This document shows positions 16,938 to 25,826 of a DNA stretch of 38,612 nt, piece by piece. This stretch comes from Akkermansiaceae bacterium (GTDB lineage: Bacteria > Verrucomicrobiota > Verrucomicrobiia > Verrucomicrobiales > Akkermansiaceae), in NCBI GenBank assembly GCA_903878115.1, contig CAIRGO010000226.1, forward strand, positions 1 to 38,612. The letters run 5' to 3'. A program made the position numbers and the translations under genes. The notes under the pieces are model-generated. The model was not told where the DNA came from and did not search any database. It worked only from the letters and a program-made list of their open reading frames with translations. Within the stretch, counting starts at the first letter, position 1. The number at the start of each line of letters is the position of its first letter.

Positions 16938-17620
16938 CACAGGCTATTTTCGCTGCGCTCTTTGTTGTAAGGTGGCGTAAAAATATCGATCAACTGAGTG
17001 ACTTGCTTTGCTTTGAGAGTGTGGATATTTCGCGCTTTCGATGTCAGCGTGGAAATGTCGCCTTTTTTCATCTCCACGTCCGAGCTTTGTTTTAATAGGC
17101 ATTTTCCGTGATGTTTGCCATTGATGGTTTCATCTTCGATCGATTTATAGAGGTCGTAATTTTTGGTGTGAATTTCTCCCGAAGCGCAGAGAATCATTCC
17201 CGTCATCCCTGGATGATTGTGCGGGTTGATTTCCTCGTTCACATCGAATTGCAATAAGCACACGGCAAAATCGAGACGTTTTTCGAGGTCGTGAAAATCC
17301 ACCCAACCTTTTTTCAATCGTTCACTGACCTTGGTCATCGCCCCAGTAATGACCGGATCTTCGAGGTAAAGATTTTTTGTTAGTGCGGCCAGTTTTTTGA
17401 GATATTCTTCCTGCTGCCAATTGTCCAAATGCTGTTTCGCCGCTTCTTTTGCCACCGCTTCGAGAAAGGCTTCCCAGTGCATCGGTTGATCAGCCGCGAG
17501 TCGCCCTTGGCAAGCATTGGCGCGGGTTCCTAGTGCACATAGGGTTGGCAATGACATCAATACACCGAGAAAACCAGGGATGCTAGTCTTGATGAATTCG
17601 CGTCGATCATATTCGTCCAT
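16862..17620 (-). CDS. TAT-exported thiol dioxygenase-like protein (PCO/ADO cupin)
   Basis: 252 residues. The N-terminus MDEYDRREFIKTSIPGFLGV is a twin-arginine signal. The C-terminal half resembles the plant cysteine oxidase/cysteamine dioxygenase (PCO_ADO) cupin: NPHNHPGMTGMILCASGEIH with candidate iron ligands H134 and H136, YD after the second strand, and ARNIHTLKAKQVTQLIDIF followed by TPPY with the third ligand H200. Such enzymes add O2 to free or peptide-terminal thiols with a 3-His Fe(II) centre. Known members are mostly cytosolic; a TAT signal would fit export of a folded, metal-loaded enzyme. Residues 40-120 are helical and unassigned. It lies 53 bp after the PEP-type gene with its own promoter-like sequence. 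A broken copy of its 3' end is at 12090. Confidence 0.75.
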   Translation of the reverse strand: MDEYDRREFIKTSIPGFLGVLMSLPTLCALGTRANACQGRLAADQPMHWEAFLEAVAKEAAKQHLDNWQQEEYLKKLAALTKNLYLEDPVITGAMTKVSERLKKGWVDFHDLEKRLDFAVCLLQFDVNEEINPHNHPGMTGMILCASGEIHTKNYDLYKSIEDETINGKHHGKCLLKQSSDVEMKKGDISTLTSKARNIHTLKAKQVTQLIDIFTPPYNKERSENSLWYELDERPMLGSQNIYEAVLKSDRS

Positions 17621-17631
17621 AATGTAAAAAA

Positions 17632-17659
17632 AGTCTATGTGCTAAACAGCAGAAGTCAA
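17632..17659 (-). promoter_or_regulatory. Sigma-70-like promoter for the thiol dioxygenase gene
   Basis: On the minus strand, TTGACT (17654-17659), a 16-base spacer and TAGACT (17632-17637). The -10 ends 11 bases before the ATG, so the transcript would have a leader of only a few bases. Hexamers are recognisable though not perfect. Confidence 0.45.
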
Positions 17660-17673
17660 GAGTTTGCGTTGAT

Positions 17674-20217
17674 CTAACAAGTGGAATCCGTCACGGCATC
17701 GATGCGTGTGACAATTCCCCGCGCGCCATCGATACGCACGATTTCGCCATTTTTCAATTGAGACAAGCAACTGCGCACCGACATCACAGCGGGGATGCGC
17801 ATTTCGCGGGCGGTCACTGCTCCGTGAGAAAGCGGGCCACCGCTTTCAGTGATCACGCCACTGGCCGCATAAAACAATGGTGTCCACGCAGGATTGGTCG
17901 TGCGCGCCACCAAAATCGCACCGTGCGGGAAGCTTGCAAAGTCTTGTGGCGAATAGACAAGACACACGGGTCCTTGGGCGATCCCCGGGCTGCCAGGAGA
18001 CCCAGTGAGTTCCGCACCAGCGACGAGATCTTGAGCCGCACTTTCCGCATTCGGTTCCCAGTTCGGTGTTTGATTCACTGCTGCACACCATGACTGTTTG
18101 CGCTCGCGTATCGTCACGGAAAATTTCTTCCACTCACTGCTGTCATTGTGGGCAATCGCCTGTTCGATCTCTGTTTCGTGGGCGAAAAATATATCTAACG
18201 AATCTTCCAGAACATCGCGCAAATGCAATCGCTCGCCGAGTTTTAACAAGCCTTTACGCATCGGCAGCGCCAAACGTGTGGTCTGGTAATGTTCGAGGTC
18301 GTCCAAACTGGTATAAACTCGTGCCAGTCGAATGACTTCATGCATGAAAAAATGCAGTTCCTCGGGGATTCGTTGAAATACCTGAAACTCCGCCGATTGC
18401 GAACGAATCTTCAACTCGCGTTCGCGTTGCGATGGCGTGATTTCGCTCGAGGCATCGAGGATCAATCGAATCTGATCCAAGACAATCCATGGCACGCTGA
18501 TCCAGGTCGGATGATAGGGATCGAAGTCAGTTTCGCGATGACCATGATCACGTAGGAAACGTATCAATCGTTGATGAAAAACATGGTGTTCTTTTTCTAA
18601 CAAACCTGAACTCCACAATGCATGGCTTCCGGCTTCCACACGCAGGCGCTGCTCGAGCAATGGCTCCTGATGCACGAGTTGCGCCAATTCAAACAACTCT
18701 TTGTTGATGGCGCCCGTTTTTGTTTCGCAATAGGCTAACAAATCACCCATCAACTTTGCCGCTTGCTCTGCTCCCAAGAATTCGCGCAACAGGAAATGCA
18801 ACAGTTTGTAAAGCACACCTTGTGTGATCGAAATGGCGATGTTGGGCAGGAAATAATCCGAACCATGTTGTTGTACCTCTTGCACAAAAGCCCACAGTTC
18901 GCTGAGAGATTTTTGATCTAACGTTTCTGCCATGAATTCGCCAATGCGTATCAAATAAAAATCGAGATCGCGCAACCACTGCACAGGCAGGCTTTGCACC
19001 CAACTGTATTCTTCGCGCAACTGCGGAATCAAAGCCGGCAAGTCGTTCAAGGATCGTAAGGTGAACGGCATGCGTTTGGCATAAAGATCGACAGCGTTTT
19101 GATTGCCATAAATGTAGTGGTCGTGCATGCCAAACCATTCTCCGGAAAAAGGAGGAAATCCCATCAAATGGAACGAATGATCCATCGAACGCTTGAAGCC
19201 TTTTTTCACGAAGTCCCAGGTCAAGGGAGTGATTGCATTCGGAAATCTTTCCGCTGATTCATCGCGCGTCCAATGCGGCGGAATGGTGGTGATGGCGCGC
19301 GATTGCAACAGTTGTAAGGAGTCTCCACAAAATCCCCACTCGATGTCTTGAGGGAAGCGATACCACGCTTCTACGCGACGCAACAACTCGGTGATTTGCG
19401 TGAGCTGCGCATCCGAGAGCGACGGTTGACTGCTCTGTTCTCCTGCTAACGATTGCAGTTCGACACCACCATCCTCAAGGCAGACGGTGCGCACGGATTT
19501 TTGTGCAATTTGGCGCGAGACAATCTTACCCGTCGCTTTTTCCACGGCCCAGTCATCGACGTCGCACTCGCCACTGACCACTGATTCTCCCAGTCCGAGA
19601 TTTGCTTCAATCAGAGCCACATTCATGTCGCCCGAAATGGGATTGATGCTAAACGCTACGCCCGCCACATCACAGCGCACCATTTGTTGCACCACCACGG
19701 CCATGTTCGCGGCACAGGGATCAAAGCCCTGACGACTGCGATACGAAATCGTGCGGTCGTGCCACACCGACAAGTAACAATCGCGGATTGCCGTGACGAT
19801 TTGTTCCTCGCCGCGGCAATTCAAAAACGTATCATGCTGTCCAGCAAAAGCTGACTGCGCTAGATCTTCCATCGTCGATGAGGAACGCACGGCAAAACAG
19901 GTATGAGCATCGAACAGCGCTAACTGCGAGCGAATGTCCTGCACTAACGATTCGGGCAAAGGAATCTCGCGCATGCGGTCGCGCAATTTCTCGGCCGCTC
20001 CCACCAACGCAGCGGGGTCATCGAAAGGCAATTGCAGCACGTATTCTTGCCAACTAGGAAAGCCATCGATCCACGCGCGATAGGCATCGGCGACGATAAA
20101 AAATCCCGACGGCACGGGAAAATCGCCGCTGGTGAGAGAGGCGAGATTGGCGCCTTTACCGCCCGTGTATTCGGCGCGTAAGGCGAGAGCATCAGTGAAG
20201 GCCAGCGTGTAGTTCAT
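17674..20217 (-). CDS. PEP-synthase/rifampicin-phosphotransferase-like enzyme
   Basis: 847 residues. Residues about 8-320 form the PPDK-type ATP-binding domain: GGKGANLASLTSGDFPVPSG, FAVRSSSTMEDLAQSAFAGQ, VVQQMVRCDVAGVAFSINP, EANLGLGESVVSGE. Residues 720-847 hold the mobile phosphohistidine domain: TNPAWTPLFYAASGVITESG then GPLSHGAVTARE, catalytic H798, and a typical end (KNGEIVRIDGARGIVTRI). There is no PEP-binding TIM barrel. The middle (about 330-710) is helical and unassigned. This ATP domain/acceptor domain/His domain order and length match rifampicin phosphotransferase, so the middle domain probably binds an unknown acceptor, to which ATP's beta-phosphate is transferred. ATG at 20217 gives a 26-base overlap with the PAP2 gene; an upstream start at 20277 would only add sequence antagonistic to the normal family N-terminus. 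Confidence 0.82.
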   Translation of the reverse strand: MNYTLAFTDALALRAEYTGGKGANLASLTSGDFPVPSGFFIVADAYRAWIDGFPSWQEYVLQLPFDDPAALVGAAEKLRDRMREIPLPESLVQDIRSQLALFDAHTCFAVRSSSTMEDLAQSAFAGQHDTFLNCRGEEQIVTAIRDCYLSVWHDRTISYRSRQGFDPCAANMAVVVQQMVRCDVAGVAFSINPISGDMNVALIEANLGLGESVVSGECDVDDWAVEKATGKIVSRQIAQKSVRTVCLEDGGVELQSLAGEQSSQPSLSDAQLTQITELLRRVEAWYRFPQDIEWGFCGDSLQLLQSRAITTIPPHWTRDESAERFPNAITPLTWDFVKKGFKRSMDHSFHLMGFPPFSGEWFGMHDHYIYGNQNAVDLYAKRMPFTLRSLNDLPALIPQLREEYSWVQSLPVQWLRDLDFYLIRIGEFMAETLDQKSLSELWAFVQEVQQHGSDYFLPNIAISITQGVLYKLLHFLLREFLGAEQAAKLMGDLLAYCETKTGAINKELFELAQLVHQEPLLEQRLRVEAGSHALWSSGLLEKEHHVFHQRLIRFLRDHGHRETDFDPYHPTWISVPWIVLDQIRLILDASSEITPSQRERELKIRSQSAEFQVFQRIPEELHFFMHEVIRLARVYTSLDDLEHYQTTRLALPMRKGLLKLGERLHLRDVLEDSLDIFFAHETEIEQAIAHNDSSEWKKFSVTIRERKQSWCAAVNQTPNWEPNAESAAQDLVAGAELTGSPGSPGIAQGPVCLVYSPQDFASFPHGAILVARTTNPAWTPLFYAASGVITESGGPLSHGAVTAREMRIPAVMSVRSCLSQLKNGEIVRIDGARGIVTRIDAVTDSTC

Positions 20218-21049
20218 GATTTTTGATAGATGGGAAAGTGAGGCGCAAACAAAAACTGCCGAGTAACATACCGGCAATCACATCGACGCCGTAGTGATAG
20301 CGTAGATAAAGCGTGGCGAGAAACAAACCACAGGCGGGCAATAGGCAGCACCAGAATACCAGACGTTTTTGCCGCCACCAGTAGCCGAGGAAAAACCATG
20401 TAATCGCGCTGTGTAAACTCGGAAAGACATCCACATGATTGCTGCCCTGCGCGACCAAGCCAGCATTGACACGGGTGAAAAATCCCATTTCTTGCAAGTC
20501 AGGAAACATCTCTGGCCACGCGAGGTGAGGGCCTACCGCAGGAAGCAAGCTGTAACCAAAAAAACCAATCGCATAGAGCGAGATCAACCCACGAAATAAT
20601 GCTGTTCCGCCTCCTGCACCTTGCCAAATTGCCACCACAAATAATGCCAATACCGCTAAGAAAAATAGCAGATAACAGAACGATAGAAATTCTGTTAGCC
20701 ACGGCTGCGTGAAAGGAATCAAGCTCTGCGCCGGTGTGCGACCAAAGATTTTCTCGTCCCATGCCAGCAAAGTTTCGTCCCATGATCGATAGCCGATAAG
20801 ATTCATGGTTTTGCCCAATTGTGCGTAGACGATATTGATCAAAATTGGATACCACAACAAACGCAAACGTTCGCTCCAAGGTTGAGTCGAGCCAAAGACT
20901 GCGATCGCCAAACAAATTGCGGCAAGTCCTAAATAGTATGTCATTTCCTCATAGGCACCGGCGAGAAGCAATCGCAGCGCGAGACTGCCTAACAACAAAA
21001 GACATAGGCTTTCGTGGAGACGCAGTGACTGATAAAATTTCCGATTCAT
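20192..21049 (-). CDS. PAP2-superfamily membrane protein (AUR1/inositolphosphotransferase-like)
   Basis: 285 residues with about six membrane helices. The PAP2 active-site motifs are present: the FPSLHSAITWFFLGYW segment (catalytic His) and YLRYHYGVDVIAG (second His and Asp). The loop before the core, IGYRSWDETLLAWDEKIFG, and the preceding helix pattern resemble the AUR1/PAP2_3 branch, which moves phospho-head-groups between lipids or dephosphorylates lipids at the outer membrane face. ATG at 21049 overlaps the acyltransferase stop (ATGA). The gene ends 26 bases inside the PEP-type gene. Tight packing implies joint expression and a shared lipid pathway (inference). The acceptor is not predictable. 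Confidence 0.82.
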   Translation of the reverse strand: MNRKFYQSLRLHESLCLLLLGSLALRLLLAGAYEEMTYYLGLAAICLAIAVFGSTQPWSERLRLLWYPILINIVYAQLGKTMNLIGYRSWDETLLAWDEKIFGRTPAQSLIPFTQPWLTEFLSFCYLLFFLAVLALFVVAIWQGAGGGTALFRGLISLYAIGFFGYSLLPAVGPHLAWPEMFPDLQEMGFFTRVNAGLVAQGSNHVDVFPSLHSAITWFFLGYWWRQKRLVFWCCLLPACGLFLATLYLRYHYGVDVIAGMLLGSFCLRLTFPSIKNHELHAGLH

Positions 21050-22242
21050 GATGTCAGTGAATGCAAAACTAACGCATGCAATTTTTGTGCTGCCTCGCGT
21101 AAATCGCGATGGAACAAACCATTCGCCGCGACGACTAACGTTTTTTTGCAGCGATACCACAACAAAATTGTTAGCGCGCTGCTACACCATGCGCCGCAGA
21201 GTAGAAGCCACGAGCCATTCCAAGCAAGTAAGATCAATAGCAGCAGGTTCCACAACAAAGCGATCGGCATGCCCGTGAGAATCCTCCATAGCGCGATCAC
21301 ATTAGTATCATCGGACAACGTTTTTCCCGCGATCGCCGCCACGCTCAGAGGCAGGGCTTGCACGATTACGCCCGGCAGAATGAACAGAAACATCAGCGCA
21401 CCAGCCAAAACATACAACCAAGCATGGCGCAAGGGAAACAACGGCACACCCTGATGCAGGAATAAACTTCGACCGCAGGAAGTTTTCTCCCATGCGTCCC
21501 AACCTTGATGTAACTCAGCGGGAATCCCGCGCGCCAATTGCTGCAACACCGTCGCATACGAATGACTCGTGCCCAATGTCGCCATGTAGGCAAAACGCTC
21601 GGCAATCTGTTGCGTTGCGGCATCTGGGAAATTAGCGCCCACTTGTTCCAGAGCAATGGTGAATTCTTTGCGGATAGAACCTAACGAAGCGGTGGCATCT
21701 AACGAAATCGGCGAACCGATGACAATTTCCACCCGTGAGCGAAAGGCCCACGCTCGTTCGTAATGAATGCCGCAGGGCACCACGCATAAGTCATCGCGTT
21801 GGGATCGATACTGCGACGCAATGCGCGCCGCACCACTGCGAAAGGACAAGTGCGCAGGACCGAGTTTGCTAGTGCCTTCAGGAAAAATTCCCAAACAAGC
21901 GCCTTGCTTTAATACTGTCACGCATTGCTCGATCACAGCGAGATTTTCGCTTGCGTCGGCACCATCATCACTGCGGGCGATTTCCAAACCATTGAAAAAA
22001 ATCCGTCCCATCAATGACTTTCGTAATGTTGCCTTCAGTGTGTAACAAATCTGCGGCCACACGGCGCGATAGACAAAACCATCGACTCCGCCATTGCGAT
22101 GCAATAGCAACAATAGCACTGGCCCGTGCGACGGTAAATGCTCGCGACCATGAACTGTCACGCGACTATAATACAATGAGCGAATCAAGGCGTGAAACCC
22201 CGCGTGCCAGGTGCTCTTGCGAATAACAATTGCCTCGCTCAT
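21046..22242 (-). CDS. PlsC-like glycerolipid/lysophospholipid acyltransferase
   Basis: 398 residues. The acyltransferase core lies at about residues 10-220: LLLLLHRNGGVDGFVYR holds the catalytic His/Asp in an H-x5-D spacing as in the 'NHPNSxxDP' subgroup, and GIFPEGTSKLGPAHLSFRSG carries the FPEG-S phosphate-binding motif. After a helical part there are membrane helices from about residue 270 (WLYVLAGALMFLFILPGVIV, LLWNLLLLILLAWNGSWLLL). It would transfer an acyl group to a lyso-glycerolipid or similar at the inner membrane. First gene of the overlapping three-gene set, preceded by a strong promoter-like sequence 8 bases from the ATG, so its mRNA may be leaderless. Confidence 0.85.
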   Translation of the reverse strand: MSEAIVIRKSTWHAGFHALIRSLYYSRVTVHGREHLPSHGPVLLLLLHRNGGVDGFVYRAVWPQICYTLKATLRKSLMGRIFFNGLEIARSDDGADASENLAVIEQCVTVLKQGACLGIFPEGTSKLGPAHLSFRSGAARIASQYRSQRDDLCVVPCGIHYERAWAFRSRVEIVIGSPISLDATASLGSIRKEFTIALEQVGANFPDAATQQIAERFAYMATLGTSHSYATVLQQLARGIPAELHQGWDAWEKTSCGRSLFLHQGVPLFPLRHAWLYVLAGALMFLFILPGVIVQALPLSVAAIAGKTLSDDTNVIALWRILTGMPIALLWNLLLLILLAWNGSWLLLCGAWCSSALTILLWYRCKKTLVVAANGLFHRDLREAAQKLHALVLHSLTS

Positions 22243-22250
22243 TAATTATA

Positions 22251-22279
22251 CTTATAGAGTCGTGCTGATACCATGACAA
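22251..22279 (-). promoter_or_regulatory. Sigma-70-like promoter of the acyltransferase operon, near-leaderless
   Basis: On the minus strand, TTGTCA (22274-22279), a 17-base spacer, and TATAAG (22251-22256). Only 8 bases separate the -10 from the ATG at 22242, so initiation 6-8 bases downstream would start at or next to the A of ATG. No ribosome binding site is present, consistent with a leaderless mRNA. Confidence 0.55.
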
Positions 22280-22337
22280 CTTAATTCTAAAGCATGGCTG
22301 AAAGTGTTAGATCGATCTGATCTTTGCGGTCGCTCGT

Positions 22338-25300
22338 TTACTTCACGCGACTATTTTGACGGCGTATGATGATCGCGGTGATGATCGGGCACATTAGGAT
22401 GAACATTAATAAGACAAAGCCATTTCGCCGGTCGGTTTCCATCCAGGTTGTTTTGGCTAACGGTTGTTTTAAGGCGAGATAGATGGCGCGATTTTTTACG
22501 TTCCGATAGTCAGTGCGGTGTGTCTCTGCTTCGCGGGTCATTAGGTCGATGCGCGCGTTAACGAAGTAATCAGCAATGGGGCGCGCCTCCTTGTCGTCAT
22601 CGGGCCACACTTTATACGCAGCACATTGATCGCGTGTGCCGTTTCTGGCGAGGGTTGTGAGTTCGCTAGCGATGCGCTCGCCTTCGGTGGCTGATGTGGC
22701 ACCACTGCCTAGTAGTTTTGTGAGAGAAAGTTTTAACGTTTCCAATCGCTCAGCGGTTTCTTTTGTGAGCTCGCGCGTGTTGGATAGATTTTCCAAACGA
22801 CGTTGAATTCGTAATCGTTCTTTTTCAAATGGATTCCGTGTGGCTTGGGCGACGACCATGGATTCATAGGCATAGCGTAGCGGCATGATTTGTGCTGGCA
22901 CGGGAGTGCCTCCGCCATCTCGATTGATGCCGAGGTCGTTGAATAAGGCACGATTCATTTCTTTAAAAGGAACCAATGCACCAGCTAAGAGCATTTGTGG
23001 GACTAACAATAATGGCACCGCGGTGAGAGCGGCGCGTTCTGTTTTTACGATCGATGAAATGAACAATGCGAGCGATGTGCCAGTCCATGCGGTAAGCGTC
23101 ATCCATAGCCAATGTTCTAAGAACATCCCGCGAATCTCTAACAATGGATGTGCCACCGCGATGTAAGCGAGACATTGAAGGGCTCCGACAATCGCTAGCG
23201 CAAGAAACTTTGCCGTGACATACATTCCCGCTCCCGGGTAGCAATTGCGCTCGCGGCGAATGATCGGTCGGTCGCGTAAAATCTCGGTAGCGGAATTCGT
23301 TAGGCCGAGAAACATCGCCACGGTGACACTGAGAAACAAGTAGGCGGGAATATGCAGCGCCGTGGAAAAGTCGTATTTCCCTTCAGGTGACGCCCTCAGC
23401 GTATAGCCAATCAGTGCGGCGAGTAGTGGTGCCTCTAACAATGTGGAATACAAGGTGCCACGCGTGCGAAATTTTGAGAGCAATGAGCGTTGAAAGTGTG
23501 TGGCAAAGAGAGCGAAGATTTCACGGATGCGACGAATTTTTTTGGCGGGGAATAGGCTGTCGCTGATGAGATTTTGTGAGCTCGATAGCCGAGATGGTGG
23601 GGGCTCTGTATTTTTATGCAACGACTGCATCAGTGCTTCACTCTCGAAACGTTCTTGCCAAAATGCTGGCGGGAAGCGCCGAGCTGCGAGAGGGTTCTGG
23701 CCACCACCGATGGTGTTGAGTGGCGTTTCTAACACATCGAAAACAAAGTCGGCACCGAGCGGGCTTTGTGCGAGAATTGATGGATGGGCGATGCCAAGTT
23801 CTTGGCACGCTAGACGGAAATATTCCATCATTTCGTGAGGCGCGCCAAAGTAGGCAAGGCGACCGCCGGAATCTAACAGCAATACTTTGTCAAAAAGTCG
23901 CAATACCTGGGCGCCGGGGCGATGCAGGGAGGCGATGACAATTTTATCACGAGCCATGGCGCGCAGTGTTTCGGCAACATGCTCGGAATCTTTTGAGGAA
24001 AGTCCAGATATGGGTTCATCGAAAAGAAACACTTCCGCAGAGCTCAGCAAATCTAAGCCGAGATTCAATCGAGAGCGCTCGCCGCCAGATAATGTTTTTT
24101 CCCCGGCAGCACCCACTCGCCGATGGGACAGCGCCTGCAAACCTAGTTCTGCTAATACGATGTCGATGCGCCGTTCGCGGTCGGCGGCTGATTGTGATGG
24201 GCGACGAATGGAAGCAGCGTGGCGCAGATGCTCGCGCACGGTGAGTTGCGGGAATAATGCTTCCTCTTGCGCCATCCGCGCGATGAAGCGAGTCAGTTCG
24301 GCTCGATTATGATACAACGATGTCCCGTTGAGTTTCACTTGCCCGCGTGTTGGTTCTAACTGTCCAGAAAGTGCCGCCAATAGTGTTGATTTTCCTGAGC
24401 CACTGGGGCCGATGATGCACATCATTTCACCGCGTCGCACGGTGAAACTGAGATTATCCAATGCTCTGACATCAGCAGAAAAATCGTGGATCAAATCGTC
24501 CACGATGAGCGTTTCGATGACATGTCTTTCTTCATCGATCAGATGCTCTGAAAATCGACAACGCAGGGCTTGCCGATTGGACAAACGAATCAGTCCACCT
24601 TCCTCCAGTCGGGTGACTCCGCGCACCACTTGCCCCTCGATCATCACCTGTCCATCACTGGCTATCACTTCCACATAGCCGGCACCTTCTTCGGGAGCGT
24701 AGCGCATCGAGAGCACCACTTTTGGCGCGAGACCAGCAGAGATGAGGAGATCACCTTTGCCCAGAGTAGCGGGATCGTTCGAGACGCGAAATTGCTTGCG
24801 CTGATTATCAATGCGAAATCTTCCTCCTGCTTCGAGCGCCCGTTTGCGCAGAGATTCCAGATCCACGATGGCACCATCAGGATCTGTCAAGCGGGTATGA
24901 TGATCACAAAAAACAGGAACCCCAGGGATGAGCTGATCGTGTTTTCCGACTTGCAAATCACACTCGCGATGTGCCTCGACTTCCACTTTAAGACCGAAGC
25001 GGATCACCGCCAGACTATGGCGACTTTTCGCGCGTTCTACCGTGATGCCAGCATCGCTCGCTACAATGTGAATCCTTGGCGTAATGCCGGTTTTTTTCAC
25101 ATTGAGAAAATGTATCAAGTCAGCATGCATCAATGTCCACCCTGGTACGGCGAGCGCTTGTCGTTCACGCATCCGCAAAAATGTTCCGCTTTCTAATGAG
25201 CGCCCGCGCACCCATAGCGGCTGCACGCCAGTGTTTCGCACCATGACTAAGTCACCCACACGATACACTCGGAACTCGCGTTCGCCAGCTTGTGGTGGCA

Positions 25301-25826
25301 GCATCACATCGGCTGTGGTGGTCACGCCAAACGTCACCCGCTCAAAACTGCGCACAGTATTGTTATGCTCACCTTCTGCCATCTCATGCAAAATTTCTTG
25401 CCCGTAATCTGGTCGCCCCAATCGTCGCATGAACACATCAAAGGTAGTGCGTGATCGCTCCGATCTGCCCGCCGCATCGACAAGTGTCCACAGTTGAAAC
25501 CCGAGAGCTAATTTCCCGGTGTCGTCCAGACGTTCATGCAGCTCGGCTGCGATGTTTTGCAGTGATTGTGGTGATCTTACCGAGCGTTGCAAACGTCGCG
25601 CTAGCCAACCATGGTCCACCTCTGGATAGGCTGCGCGCAGCAAATCTAACACCAGATCAGCTTCGTCGTTGTCCAGTTGTTGATCGACGACCGCGAAGGC
25701 GGCAAAAGCATCGATGAGTTGCCCAAGCAGAGCATCCGTGCCAGGACGCAGAAAACGCAAGCGCCCCACACCTGGGATCAGCCGAAGAAAGGAAAAAATT
25801 TTCCCTTTGATCACAGATTCGCTCAT
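22338..25826 (-). CDS. ABCG-like ABC exporter with TerB-like and FHA-like N-terminal regions
   Basis: 1162 residues. About 15-150 is a TerB-like helical domain (FAAFAVVDQQLDNDEADLVL). About 170-270 and 330-430 are beta-rich regions resembling FHA-type domains (FRVSNDPATLGKGDLLISAG, VMIEGQVVRGVTRLEEGGLI). The ATPase at about 440-690 has Walker A GPSGSGKST near 472, signature LSGGERSRLNLGLDLL, Walker B VFLFDEPISGLSS, and a C-terminal 'AYFGAPHEMMEYF' typical of the ABCG (White) group. The ABC2-type permease (about 800-1160) has six probable helices and a long helical loop (about 1000-1080). ATG at 25826 is preferred over TTG at 25856. An exporter controlled by FHA-type phosphopeptide binding is plausible. 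Substrate unknown; it lies 95 bp upstream of the lipid operon. Confidence 0.85.
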   Translation of the reverse strand: MSESVIKGKIFSFLRLIPGVGRLRFLRPGTDALLGQLIDAFAAFAVVDQQLDNDEADLVLDLLRAAYPEVDHGWLARRLQRSVRSPQSLQNIAAELHERLDDTGKLALGFQLWTLVDAAGRSERSRTTFDVFMRRLGRPDYGQEILHEMAEGEHNNTVRSFERVTFGVTTTADVMLPPQAGEREFRVYRVGDLVMVRNTGVQPLWVRGRSLESGTFLRMRERQALAVPGWTLMHADLIHFLNVKKTGITPRIHIVASDAGITVERAKSRHSLAVIRFGLKVEVEAHRECDLQVGKHDQLIPGVPVFCDHHTRLTDPDGAIVDLESLRKRALEAGGRFRIDNQRKQFRVSNDPATLGKGDLLISAGLAPKVVLSMRYAPEEGAGYVEVIASDGQVMIEGQVVRGVTRLEEGGLIRLSNRQALRCRFSEHLIDEERHVIETLIVDDLIHDFSADVRALDNLSFTVRRGEMMCIIGPSGSGKSTLLAALSGQLEPTRGQVKLNGTSLYHNRAELTRFIARMAQEEALFPQLTVREHLRHAASIRRPSQSAADRERRIDIVLAELGLQALSHRRVGAAGEKTLSGGERSRLNLGLDLLSSAEVFLFDEPISGLSSKDSEHVAETLRAMARDKIVIASLHRPGAQVLRLFDKVLLLDSGGRLAYFGAPHEMMEYFRLACQELGIAHPSILAQSPLGADFVFDVLETPLNTIGGGQNPLAARRFPPAFWQERFESEALMQSLHKNTEPPPSRLSSSQNLISDSLFPAKKIRRIREIFALFATHFQRSLLSKFRTRGTLYSTLLEAPLLAALIGYTLRASPEGKYDFSTALHIPAYLFLSVTVAMFLGLTNSATEILRDRPIIRRERNCYPGAGMYVTAKFLALAIVGALQCLAYIAVAHPLLEIRGMFLEHWLWMTLTAWTGTSLALFISSIVKTERAALTAVPLLLVPQMLLAGALVPFKEMNRALFNDLGINRDGGGTPVPAQIMPLRYAYESMVVAQATRNPFEKERLRIQRRLENLSNTRELTKETAERLETLKLSLTKLLGSGATSATEGERIASELTTLARNGTRDQCAAYKVWPDDDKEARPIADYFVNARIDLMTREAETHRTDYRNVKNRAIYLALKQPLAKTTWMETDRRNGFVLLMFILMCPIITAIIIRRQNSRVK

